A stretch of 64,000 bases of DNA, taken from NCBI RefSeq assembly GCF_014897675.1, contig NZ_JABUXU010000003.1, positions 62,001-126,000 of the forward strand, in the 5' to 3' direction. The DNA is from Advenella sp. FME57. GTDB lineage: Bacteria; Pseudomonadota; Gammaproteobacteria; Burkholderiales; Burkholderiaceae_B. Below are positions 1 through 8,118 of this stretch, piece by piece; position 1 is the stretch's first letter, and each line of letters opens with the position of its first letter. A program made the translations under genes and the position numbers. A model generated the notes under the pieces. The model worked only from the letters and a program-made list of their open reading frames with translations. It ran no database searches and was not told the DNA's origin.

Positions 1-141
1 CAGTTCTACGCCCATGTCGTCTTCCAGGGCCTTGATGCGCGCGGCAACCGCCGCGGAGGTCAGATCAAGCCGGCGACCGGCTTCGGCAAAAGAGCCGGCT
101 TCGACAACGGTGATGAAACTCTGCAGGTAATTAATATCCAT
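1..141 (-). CDS. LysR-type transcriptional regulator, N-terminal fragment cut by the window edge
   Basis: Only the first 47 codons are inside the window; the gene continues beyond position 1. The translation begins MDINYLQSFITVVEAGSF and continues with AEAGRRLDLTSAAVAARIKALE, which is the winged helix-turn-helix of LysR-type regulators (helix 2 and recognition helix followed by the I-x-x-LE motif). The ATG at 141 fits the normal LysR N-terminus. The effector-binding domain is outside the window, so the target cannot be read. It lies on the same strand as the downstream-facing DJ-1/PfpI gene, which ends 123 bp upstream of it. Confidence 0.85.
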   Translation of the reverse strand, partial: MDINYLQSFITVVEAGSFAEAGRRLDLTSAAVAARIKALEDDMGVEL

Positions 142-264
142 TATTTTTATGCCATTTCAGGTTCGTGGACGATGGATGATAAAGCTGGCTGCGCATTCAA
201 ACTCCTTATTATGTAAGCCGGCGCTGCGCTCAGGCTGCACACGGGCCGGCCACGGTGGCCTTGT

Positions 265-1437
265 TCAGTTGCGATCAGTGTTGTGATCAGGCCTGGCTGC
301 CGGCCAAGGATATTCCAGCTGCATCGCCACCACGCTGGCTGTCGGCAAGCCATAGCGCTTGCCGATTGCTTCAAGCGTGCCGGTCAGCGCGGTGGCCGGA
401 TGCGCCATGTCGACCATCGTGACGCCTGTGTTATTGTCCGACGTTGTAGCGGCGCGGTCGGCGATGATCTGCATGCCATTGCGCGAGACGATCGCGCTGC
501 GATCGGGAGCGAACGTGGCTACGTGCGAGCGATAGGTGCGTGACCAGGCATCCGCCACCAGTGCCAGCGATACCTCGTCAATGCCCGTGTGCAGCGGCAG
601 AGCCAACTGTTCCCTGCGCCAGAACGCCAGCGTATTTTCAATGACGGTAAGGGCAAAGGGGCGGGTGAACCGGAACGATTGGCTATCATGCGCCGCACTC
701 CATTGCGCAACGCCCAGATTCTGGCCAACGTGCTGTGCCGTCTGGCGGCCGGCGATGGCCTCGATCAGCATGAGCATGGTCGGCATAGAGGCCGTGATGC
801 CGGTTGTGGTGACAATGCCATTGTCCACCACCCATCGACGGTTGGCCACATAATCGATATCGGGATGATTCTCCAGCAGCGCGTTCAGATAATACCAATG
901 GGTTGTGGCGCGCCTGCCATCGAGCAGCCCGGCTTCGGCCACGACCTTTGCGCCGGCACAGACCCCGATAATGATCGCGCCTTTGGCTTTCTGGTGGCGC
1001 AGCCACGCAATGACGGCGGGGTCATCGTCACGGCTCATCGCCGGTACAATCACATAGTCTGCGCCCGTGGGGTAGCGGCGATCAAACTGCGCAGCGGTGG
1101 CATCGGCCCGGACTGTCAGCGCCGGATATAACCGGACCGGTCCGTCTTTCATGGAAAGTGCCATGACGTCGGCGATGCCGGCACGTTTGAGAATGCCATA
1201 GGGCAACAGGTAGTCTGTGGTTTCGGTGGCGTCGTTAAGACCGATAACGGCAATCAGTGGGCGCTGGCGTTTTGGCGGAGCAAGGGCTGCCATTGCTGTT
1301 TCATGCTCGCGCGAATCAAGTCCGGGCAACGCAGGATGGCTGCCTGGCAGGGGAAGGGTTAGCAGCCAGATTACACCTGCCACTATCGAGAAGGCGACAA
1401 TGCCAATCACAACCAGCATAAAAATACGGAGTTTCAT
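265..1437 (-). CDS. Membrane-anchored DJ-1/PfpI family protein
   Basis: About 390 residues. Residues 3-25 form one hydrophobic N-terminal segment without an obvious cleavage site, so the protein is probably anchored in the inner membrane. A DJ-1/PfpI (class I glutamine amidotransferase-like) domain follows (about residues 60-225), with the nucleophile-elbow motif GVCAGA carrying the candidate catalytic Cys. The region from about 280 to 385 starts GIDEVSLALVADAWSRTY and may be a second, degenerate DJ-1-like fold. The start was set at 1437 because AGAGGT lies just before that ATG; the reading frame also opens from a TTG at 1461. Members of this superfamily include glyoxalases, proteases, chaperones and regulators; no AraC HTH is visible here, so the activity is open. 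Confidence 0.7.
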   Translation of the reverse strand: MKLRIFMLVVIGIVAFSIVAGVIWLLTLPLPGSHPALPGLDSREHETAMAALAPPKRQRPLIAVIGLNDATETTDYLLPYGILKRAGIADVMALSMKDGPVRLYPALTVRADATAAQFDRRYPTGADYVIVPAMSRDDDPAVIAWLRHQKAKGAIIIGVCAGAKVVAEAGLLDGRRATTHWYYLNALLENHPDIDYVANRRWVVDNGIVTTTGITASMPTMLMLIEAIAGRQTAQHVGQNLGVAQWSAAHDSQSFRFTRPFALTVIENTLAFWRREQLALPLHTGIDEVSLALVADAWSRTYRSHVATFAPDRSAIVSRNGMQIIADRAATTSDNNTGVTMVDMAHPATALTGTLEAIGKRYGLPTASVVAMQLEYPWPAARPDHNTDRN

Positions 1438-1663
1438 GGGAGTGACCTCTGCGCTCAGCAACAGTGCTGATCAAAATAGAAATCGGCTCTCGGGCCTGCC
1501 AGTTGCCTGAGCGGACAGCAGGCCCGATGCATAAAAGACGGGTTGATGCTCAATATTATTCATTATTCAATTGTGTTTTACCACGAATGCATACACCCGT
1601 TATGTGTAGCTGCGATAAACTGGGCAGATTGCTTTTTTTAGCGTAAATCAACGGAGATACGGT

Positions 1664-2596
1664 ATGAAGATCGGTCTGATCGGTGCAGGTGCGGTAGGAC
1701 GTGCCTGCTTGATGTCCCTGGCCTATGGGGGCGGAGCGCGCGAGATTGTTCTGGTCAATCGCAATCACAAACGGGCCCAGGGCATGGTAGCCGACATTCA
1801 GTACGGAACCACATTGTTGCCGGCAGTTCATGTGCGGGCAGGTCACTATGAAGATCTTGACCAGTGCAGGCTTGTCATTGTAACCGTGGGTGTGAACGAG
1901 AAAACGGGCGGGGCGACGGACCGAAGCGATGACGCCGGTCGCTTGCGGCTGCTGGATGATAATGCAAAAATCTATCAGGACATTATCCCGAAAATCAATG
2001 CGGTGGCGCCTGGGGCCATCATTCTGGTCGTGACCGATCCGCCGGACCCGCTGGCCGAGGTTGCACGCCATTACAGCAACGCAGCGCATGTGATCAGCTC
2101 AGGAACGCTGCTCGATTCCCAGCGCATGCGCTTTCATATTGCCCGTCACGCGGGCGTACACCCTGCGTCCGTTGAAGCCATGGTGCTGGGCGAACACGGG
2201 ACTTCCCAGGTGTTTATCTGGTCCGGCGTACGTATCGGCGGTGTGCCGCTGGCGCGGGTTTTGGATGTCAATGAAAAGGATTGCGAAGCATTCCAGAAAA
2301 AGATCGAAGAAGAAGTCAGGTTTGCCAATATCAGCATTATTGAAGGCACCGGCGCCAGCCAGTTGGGCATTGGCATGGTCACCGCGCATATTACCAGGAC
2401 GATACTGAACGATGAAAAACTGGTCGTGCCCATTGGGTCTCATATTGAAGCCTATGAGACGACGCTGTCGCTCCCGTCGTTGCTTGGCAAGGAGGGGGTG
2501 CTGGAAACCTATATGCCGGCACTGTCGACAAGGGAACAAGATGCGCTGGCTGCCAGTGCCACTGTGATCCGGCAGGCCTGGGAGGGCGTGGCCTGA
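1664..2596 (+). CDS. Lactate/malate dehydrogenase family protein with atypical active-site residues
   Basis: 310 residues, the usual length for the NAD-dependent lactate/malate dehydrogenase family. The Rossmann motif GAGAVG is at residues 7-12, the catalytic pair is D151 (LLDSQR) and H178 (GEHGTSQ). Two sites differ from textbook enzymes: the substrate-specificity loop after TVGV reads NEKTGGATDR instead of the short Q/R-K-x-G loop, and the usual VxNPVD motif is VTDPPD (D125 in place of Asn). The ATG at 1664 is preceded by GGAG. It interconverts a 2-hydroxy acid and a 2-keto acid in the cytosol by family membership, but whether the substrate is lactate, malate or another acid cannot be read. 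It stands alone, with no obvious operon partner. Confidence 0.75.
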   Translation: MKIGLIGAGAVGRACLMSLAYGGGAREIVLVNRNHKRAQGMVADIQYGTTLLPAVHVRAGHYEDLDQCRLVIVTVGVNEKTGGATDRSDDAGRLRLLDDNAKIYQDIIPKINAVAPGAIILVVTDPPDPLAEVARHYSNAAHVISSGTLLDSQRMRFHIARHAGVHPASVEAMVLGEHGTSQVFIWSGVRIGGVPLARVLDVNEKDCEAFQKKIEEEVRFANISIIEGTGASQLGIGMVTAHITRTILNDEKLVVPIGSHIEAYETTLSLPSLLGKEGVLETYMPALSTREQDALAASATVIRQAWEGVA

Positions 2597-2994
2597 TCAA
2601 CCCGCCGGCGCCATCGTCCTGTGGCCGGGCCTGTAGGCAGTGTTCGTGACAGGATGACCGGGTTCGGGATCGGTGGGCCGAGCCGGCGCCGTGGCCAGTG
2701 CTTGCGACGGGCCGGCGAATCCCTCTTGCTTACTGGGGTCGGGGGCCGCGTGTCGACTGCTGGGCTCAGGTTGCCTGTCCGGCTGCAGACCTGAGGGTGA
2801 GCATCCCGGCTCGCGGTTTTCATACATAAAAAATGTACAAAAAATTTATCCAGATCAATGTCGGGTTTTTGACTGGGCGCTACTATTATGCCTGGACCTT
2901 TAATCCGGAGGCAGGCTCAAATCCCATACGCAGCAAGCAGGGCCTGTCGAAGGTGTTAAAGGTCTTTTTTTTGCCGTGCTTTTCCACGTTTTTT
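2597..2994. other. Intergenic stretch, nothing recognised
   Basis: About 400 bases between the dehydrogenase and the short reading frame on the minus strand. Short open frames exist on both strands but none has a ribosome-binding site or family-like composition. The right half contains poly-A and poly-T runs (around 2826-2845 and 2964-2995). I see no convincing promoter, terminator hairpin or RNA gene. Confidence 0.4.
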
Positions 2995-3153
2995 TCAGGC
3001 ATCCCGCGCTTTTTTCTTCACTCTGTCTCTCAGCAATTCGGCATATTGCGCGCTTGCCCGTTTTCCGTCTGAATAGATCCGGATCTGATCGCAGTCGGGC
3101 GTAAACCTCACAATTGGAATCGGACCCAAGTCTGCCGGCAATGCATCACTCAA
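2995..3153 (-). CDS. Possible 52-residue reading frame, or frameshifted tail of the upstream membrane protein
   Basis: This frame opens with TTG at 3153, overlaps the stop codon of the preceding membrane-protein gene (3146-3148) and runs 52 codons to TGA at 2995. Its translation looks protein-like: IPIVRFTPDCDQIRIYSDGK, then a basic amphipathic end RDRVKKKARDA. Two readings are possible: a short translationally coupled gene, or the true C-terminus of the upstream protein displaced by a frameshift near its stop. No ATG start is available. No known family recognised. Confidence 0.35.
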   Translation of the reverse strand: MSDALPADLGPIPIVRFTPDCDQIRIYSDGKRASAQYAELLRDRVKKKARDA

Positions 3154-3610
3154 AATCAATGACCGCTTCCTGCGTGTCTTTCAGATACAGCACGTTTACC
3201 GTATTGTTTTTTTGTATTTTCGCCATATGGTAGATTGGAATGACCTGGCTGCAGACCGTCTCAAAGGCCGGCCCGAATGCCGGTGCAATGCGAACACCCA
3301 CGTTCAGCACAAAATGGTCATTGATCCGGGTTCCCGAATCTTCCACCGACAGGATCGTGGCCTGGCCTGGCTCACCCGTCTGGCGGATCCGGCGATGATC
3401 GCTGGCGTCCGAGGACAGCGACACAAGAATCAATGCGATGCCGCTGATCATCGTGCACATCGAGATCACCAGGCAATATATCGAAACAGGGGGCAGCCAT
3501 TCTTCTATCGGGTAGAACACATAGGAAAAGATGCCGATAAAGGGAATCCAGGAAAGGGCGAATAATCGCCAACCCAGGCTTGCTGCACTTTTTTTGTTGG
3601 ACATAAACAT
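3146..3610 (-). CDS. Small hypothetical membrane protein with two transmembrane segments
   Basis: 154 residues with two hydrophobic spans (about residues 14-33 and 41-64) followed by a soluble region. The soluble part (GEPGQATILSVEDSGTRIND, then VLNVGVRIAPAFG) resembles the beta-rich domain of DUF3592-like small membrane proteins, including a late segment of the type VNVLYLKDTQEAVIDF. That family assignment is tentative and no function is known. Two close ATG codons (3610 and 3604) could serve as start. The short frame that overlaps its end may be a lost C-terminus. Confidence 0.55.
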   Translation of the reverse strand: MFMSNKKSAASLGWRLFALSWIPFIGIFSYVFYPIEEWLPPVSIYCLVISMCTMISGIALILVSLSSDASDHRRIRQTGEPGQATILSVEDSGTRINDHFVLNVGVRIAPAFGPAFETVCSQVIPIYHMAKIQKNNTVNVLYLKDTQEAVIDFE

Positions 3611-4188
3611 GAGTTCACAGCACTATCTGCACACGGCAATGGTTGTAAGAAATAGGAATACTCGCGACTACTGAATGATATTACTTCAATCGTATGACAG
3701 AAATAATAACAGCGCGTATTACCGTTAGAGCGCAGGCGGCCGCTGCCGAACGGACCAAGTCATTCCCGCGGGTTTTGGCCGGGGCAAACGAACAGAGCCG
3801 TTTAATGATGCGACAAGCGCCTTGCTCACTGCGAAAGCGGATGCTGCTTTTATGCCTCATTTGCGCTATTGAAAAATATTTCAAATGTAAAAATATGTTC
3901 CGCAAGAGCCATGCAGGACCGCCGTCAGCCCGTTATATGGTCGTTTGACGCCAGACATATGCCACGAGGCAGGCATGCCGACTTATTCAGGTAATCATCC
4001 TGACATAAAGCCTGCCTATGATTTGTCGTATCCCGATCAGGTTGATCAATAAGCAACTGAACTATCTGAATATTAACCATTTCGGACAGTGGCCCATTTG
4101 ACTGGCAGCCCTGATCACAAGTGAGCACCGCTCATACCCGCAAATTCGCTCCCTATTTCGATCGACCCGAACGCATCCAACGCGAGAG
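3611..4188. other. Intergenic region upstream of vgrG
   Basis: 578 bases with no supported gene. It is noticeably more AT-rich than the flanking coding sequence. Apart from the nested inverted repeat at 3967-4017 listed separately, I see no clear sigma-70 or sigma-54 promoter by eye. It presumably holds promoters for the divergent membrane protein (minus) and vgrG (plus). Confidence 0.4.
3967..4017. repeat. Nested inverted repeat upstream of vgrG
   Basis: An outer 8-bp repeat (AGGCAGGC at 3967-3974, GCCTGCCT at 4010-4017) encloses an inner 5-bp repeat (TCAGG at 3987-3991, CCTGA at 3999-4003) with a 7-base loop. No T-run follows, so it is not a classical intrinsic terminator. It could be an operator, or an mRNA structure in the vgrG leader if transcription starts upstream. 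Confidence 0.35.
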
Positions 4189-6615
4189 ATGAACATGGAT
4201 ATCCCTCAGTTACAGAACCGGCCCGTCATTGCGCATACGCCCATGCCCGAAGTGCTGCACTTCAAAAGCATGAAAGGGCAGGCCGGACTGTCGGAACTAT
4301 TTGAGTTCAATGTCGAGCTGGTTGCCAAGACCTATATGCTGGACGTTCGGTCTCTACTGGGCAAGCCGCTCACGCTGCAGGTGGAAACCGCCGGTGGCGC
4401 ACCGCATTACCTCAATGGCCAGATTATCCGGTTCGAGCTGGTTGGCCGTGAATTGCTCAATTCCGAATATTATGTTTATCGCGCTACGGTGCGGCCTAGC
4501 CTGTGGTATCTGACCCAGTCCAGGGACAATCGTATTTTCCAGAATAAGTCGGCAGTGGATATTATCAAGCAAGTGCTGGGCACCTATAGCTTTGCGGTGG
4601 AATATAACCTGACCGAGTCTTACCGCGACTGGGAATATTGCGTGCAGTATCAGGAATCGGATTTTGATTTTGTCAGCCGACTGATGGAGCATGAGGGCAT
4701 CTATTACTGGTTTCGTCATGAGAACGGCCAGCACACGCTAGTGCTCACAGATGATATGTCAACGCACGAGCCGGCGCCGGGCTACGATACCTATACCTTC
4801 TACGATGGCCAGATGCACATGCTTGCGCACGAAGAGTTCGTATCGGACTGGCATGTGCAGGCGCAGATCACGCCCGGCGGCTACGCGACGGTTGACTACG
4901 ATTTTCGCAAGCCTGGTGCCCGACTGGACTCGACCAGCAAGAATGCCGAAGCAGCCAATACAGACAAGCTGGAAATCTACGAGTGGCAGGGCGGTTACCA
5001 GGAAGTGGACCACGGTGAAAAATATGCTCGCCTGCGGCTGCAGGAAATACAGGGAGCAAGAGAGCAGGTGCTCGGCATATGCAATATCCGCGCCGTTGAA
5101 CCGGGACGTCTCTTCAAACTGCGCAATCATCCGCGCCGTGCCGAAAATCGCGAATACCTTTGCGTATCCGTCACCTACAATATGAGTGTGGCCGGTTATT
5201 CCTCCGGTACTGAGCAAGAGGATCATTTTGAAGTGATCTTTCGCGCGTTGCCATCCAATATTCAATTTCGCGCGCCTCGGGTGACGCCGCAGCCCAAAAC
5301 CAGCGGGCCGCAAACGGCCCGTGTCGTGGGTCCGGCCGGCGAAGAATTGTGGACTGACCAGTACGGCCGCATCAAGGTCATGTTCCACTGGGATCGCCAG
5401 GCGACTGGGGACGAAAACAGCTCCTGCTGGATTCGTGTGTCCAGTCCGTGGGCGGGCGGCGGGTTTGGCGGACTGCAATTGCCACGTATCAATGATGAAG
5501 TGGTGGTGGATTTCATCGGCGGCAATCCGGATCGACCGGTCATTCTGGGACGGGTTTACAACGCGCAGAACATGCCGCCGGTGTCGCTGCCAGCCAATGC
5601 GACGCAAAGCGGTTTTCGCAGCCAGTCCGTATTCGGCGACCCCAGCATGCGCAACCAGATGATCTTCGAAGACAAGCTGGGCCAGGAGCTGGTGGATATG
5701 CGTGCCCAGCTGGACATGCTGCTGAACGTGGTGCGTGATATGACGGTCACAGTGGGCGCCAATTTGAAGACGACTGTGGGCGAGACCGAGACCCGGGACG
5801 TAACGGGAACGCGCACCACGCATATTATCGGGCATGAAAAGGAAACGTTCGACGCCGGTGTTCATCGGGAGATCACCAGCGCCGGCCTGGCCGACAATAT
5901 CAAGGACGGCGCGGTGACCAAAATCCTGACTGGAGACAATGAATTCCGTGTTGAGGGAGGGGACAATACTGTCTACATAAACGGTCTCGAGGATTATCAT
6001 GTAACAGGTACGCACACTCAGACAATCGACGATGCCGAGATCCAGAAGTACAACACCAGCCTGAATCAGACGGTCACCGGTCCTACAGATCTCATGTATG
6101 ACGGCACGCTCAAGCGCACCGTGACGGATACCGAGACGGTTGAAGTTGAGGGTGTCGCAGACCATACCTATGGCGCGGAATATACATCCAAACATAGCGG
6201 CAAAGTCTATTACGACGTATCGGGTCAGGACTATGAAATTCTATGCGCAAATTACAAAATCAAGGCCACTGCGCAGGAAGAGCGTATCGTTACCGCTCAC
6301 GCCAAGAATACCTTTAAAGCCGGACGGGAAACCAGCGTGACGGGTCACGACTCCTTTGAGGGTTCGACCAGGTCTGCCACTTATATTGCAGGAACGACGA
6401 TGGCGGCCATGATTGCGAACTACCGTGCCTATGCGTTTTCTGCCGATGCACTCAACCTGAATCTGGCTGCTGTCAAATTTTCCTTTCAGGTCATGAAAGT
6501 CGATTTGAGTGCGGGCTCCATGAAAGCCGACGGTGCTGAGTTGAACACCGGGGGGCTGGACGTCAAGCTAAAGGGGCTGGGTACCCATATCTTTGGTTTT
6601 CTCGGACTTCTATAA
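4189..6615 (+). CDS. vgrG: Type VI secretion system tip protein VgrG
   Basis: 808 residues. The N-terminal part (from VLHFKSMKGQAGLSELFEF to about residue 370) is the gp27-like hub with the typical motifs ESDFDFVSRLMEHEGIYYWF and DYDFRKP. An OB-fold gp5-like domain follows (about 375-460; DQYGRIKVMFHWDR, SSCWIRVSSPWAG, NPDRPVILGRVYN). Residues from about 480 to 808 are rich in T, V, D and G and form a long beta-helical needle; no separate enzymatic domain is visible, so effectors would be carried non-covalently. Two ATGs (4189 and 4195) are possible; GAGAG is better spaced for 4195. VgrG trimers cap the T6SS tube and are secreted with it. No T6SS structural gene is in the window, so this is an orphan vgrG locus. 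Confidence 0.95.
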   Translation: MNMDIPQLQNRPVIAHTPMPEVLHFKSMKGQAGLSELFEFNVELVAKTYMLDVRSLLGKPLTLQVETAGGAPHYLNGQIIRFELVGRELLNSEYYVYRATVRPSLWYLTQSRDNRIFQNKSAVDIIKQVLGTYSFAVEYNLTESYRDWEYCVQYQESDFDFVSRLMEHEGIYYWFRHENGQHTLVLTDDMSTHEPAPGYDTYTFYDGQMHMLAHEEFVSDWHVQAQITPGGYATVDYDFRKPGARLDSTSKNAEAANTDKLEIYEWQGGYQEVDHGEKYARLRLQEIQGAREQVLGICNIRAVEPGRLFKLRNHPRRAENREYLCVSVTYNMSVAGYSSGTEQEDHFEVIFRALPSNIQFRAPRVTPQPKTSGPQTARVVGPAGEELWTDQYGRIKVMFHWDRQATGDENSSCWIRVSSPWAGGGFGGLQLPRINDEVVVDFIGGNPDRPVILGRVYNAQNMPPVSLPANATQSGFRSQSVFGDPSMRNQMIFEDKLGQELVDMRAQLDMLLNVVRDMTVTVGANLKTTVGETETRDVTGTRTTHIIGHEKETFDAGVHREITSAGLADNIKDGAVTKILTGDNEFRVEGGDNTVYINGLEDYHVTGTHTQTIDDAEIQKYNTSLNQTVTGPTDLMYDGTLKRTVTDTETVEVEGVADHTYGAEYTSKHSGKVYYDVSGQDYEILCANYKIKATAQEERIVTAHAKNTFKAGRETSVTGHDSFEGSTRSATYIAGTTMAAMIANYRAYAFSADALNLNLAAVKFSFQVMKVDLSAGSMKADGAELNTGGLDVKLKGLGTHIFGFLGLL

Positions 6616-6626
6616 GGAGATTTGCA

Positions 6627-6998
6627 ATGATACTTCAAGGCCGTGTCGGCTCCTGCGCGACAATCGTCGACATCATGCTGCTGGGCCCACGGCCCAACTT
6701 TGGCCCAAAGTTAACAATGATACCTAATCCGCTTTCACGCGTATTTACCCCTGGGCTGGATTTGGAGTGCTGTCCGTTACCGACGATGATTACCTGGGCA
6801 AATGAGAGCGGTATTCTTGGGGTGTTGGTACCGGTGGTCAAATGTTTTTCCACCAAATTCATCAACGTCAGTTTTCGTGTGTTTTCGGGTGCGCTGCCAG
6901 TGTGTCGATGGACGTCTATTGGACTGAGCAATATTATCAACGGCGTGGCGTCACTCAATGCCATCCCGTCACCGAATCGTACTTTTGTGTTTGCCTGA
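6627..6998 (+). CDS. Hypothetical protein coupled to vgrG (possible PAAR-like spike or cargo)
   Basis: 123 residues, starting 11 bases after the vgrG stop with a good AAGGAG site, so it is almost certainly co-expressed with VgrG. It contains five cysteines (GSCATI, ECCPLP, VKCFS, PVCRW) and many G, P and V residues. Genes in this position downstream of vgrG are often PAAR or PAAR-like (DUF4150/DUF4280) tip proteins, and the final VFSGALPVCRW...IPSPNRTFVF is loosely reminiscent of them, but I cannot identify a PAAR repeat. Function by context only: a tip-sharpening or cargo protein of the VgrG complex. Confidence 0.55.
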   Translation: MILQGRVGSCATIVDIMLLGPRPNFGPKLTMIPNPLSRVFTPGLDLECCPLPTMITWANESGILGVLVPVVKCFSTKFINVSFRVFSGALPVCRWTSIGLSNIINGVASLNAIPSPNRTFVFA

Positions 6999-7053
6999 TC
7001 CCAAGGGTTGTCCGGCAGACTGATTGCGGTCCAGTATACGAAGTGTTGCCTGT

Positions 7054-8118
7054 TCAGTCCTTGAGTTTGTTGGCCAGGCTCCACGCCTGCGACTCGGCCA
7101 GATACGGCTGGCGAGCGATTGCCCCCGGTGAGCGCAGGACGGTTCCATCGGAGAACAGGGCGCCATGAAACAGGGTATCGTTTAGTCGGACTGCGTCAAA
7201 CCGACCCTGCTGCAGATTAGCGAAAGAAAAATCGGCACGGGACAGGTTGCTATTTGAAAAATTGCCGGATTTGCAATTGGCATAATGAAGAATGGCTTCT
7301 GTCATATCACAGTCCAGAACGACGCTGTCTATGGCCAACGCATTCATCCATATCGATTGCTGCAACCGGCATGCAATAAATGCAGCCTGGGTCAGGTCCG
7401 CTTCTATAAGTAATACGTTTGTGCAATCTGAATGTCGGAATATACTGCGTTGTAGATTGGTGCCTTGAAAATTGCACATGGTCAGTTCACATTCACTGAA
7501 TGTCACTGCTTCCATATTTGCGCGGGTAAATGGACACTGGTGAAAGGTCAGATTTTCAAACACCATGCCGGTCATAGTGCATTCAGTAAATACAACACGA
7601 TCGAAATATACATTTTCAAACAGGGACTGTCGCAAGTCATTCTGGAAAAATATCACAAGTTCCAGATAGGCATCCGAAAAGTCAGTCCCTTCAAGACGGA
7701 TATCATGGAATGTGGTTTTTTCTGCCGCCTCCAGATGCAGCGTTGCATTGGATAAGTCGGCGCTGGAAAAGGAGCATGATTGCAGCTTTGCATTGCGCCA
7801 GGTAGTCTGTGTCAGGTCGCTATACACAATATTGTGCTCGGTGAAGCTGGCTTGGTCAAAGCACACGTTCTTTACGCTGCAGTGCGATATCATGCCCTTG
7901 TTGAAATTCGTATTGCTGAAGTCCGCCTCGTCAAACACGCATTTGGAAAACATCGTTTCGGTCAGAACGGCGTTCCTGAACGAAGCGCCGGAAAAATCTA
8001 CTTTCTCAAATATCTGCCCGCTCAGATCGAATCCATCCAGAATCAGTCTTCGGCAATCCTCTTGTACGACAGGTTCATACAGGGTCAGAAGTTCACGAAA
8101 CTTTGCAATATCCATCAT
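7054..8118 (-). CDS. Pentapeptide-repeat protein
   Basis: 354 residues built from tandem pentapeptide repeats of the A(D/N)LXX/SXF type between about residues 26 and 320 (for example FDLSGQIFEKVDFSGASF and ADLTQAAFIACRLQQSIW), which predicts a long right-handed quadrilateral beta-helix. A short non-repeat helical tail (QSWSLANKL-like) closes it. It overlaps the end of the upstream DUF2169 gene by 4 bp (ATGA), so the two are translationally coupled. Pentapeptide proteins can mimic DNA (gyrase inhibitors such as MfpA and Qnr) or act as structural scaffolds. Within a T6SS cargo locus it could be a cargo, a scaffold or an immunity protein; the sequence does not decide. Confidence 0.85.
   Translation of the reverse strand: MMDIAKFRELLTLYEPVVQEDCRRLILDGFDLSGQIFEKVDFSGASFRNAVLTETMFSKCVFDEADFSNTNFNKGMISHCSVKNVCFDQASFTEHNIVYSDLTQTTWRNAKLQSCSFSSADLSNATLHLEAAEKTTFHDIRLEGTDFSDAYLELVIFFQNDLRQSLFENVYFDRVVFTECTMTGMVFENLTFHQCPFTRANMEAVTFSECELTMCNFQGTNLQRSIFRHSDCTNVLLIEADLTQAAFIACRLQQSIWMNALAIDSVVLDCDMTEAILHYANCKSGNFSNSNLSRADFSFANLQQGRFDAVRLNDTLFHGALFSDGTVLRSPGAIARQPYLAESQAWSLANKLKD

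Noticed and set aside
3967-4017. Intrinsic terminator upstream of vgrG
   Set aside because: The inverted repeat has no following T-run on either strand.
4759-6195. 478-codon open frame antisense to vgrG
   Set aside because: It lies wholly within the clearly identified vgrG gene, has no ribosome site and its composition (many H, R, Q) is that of a shadow frame.
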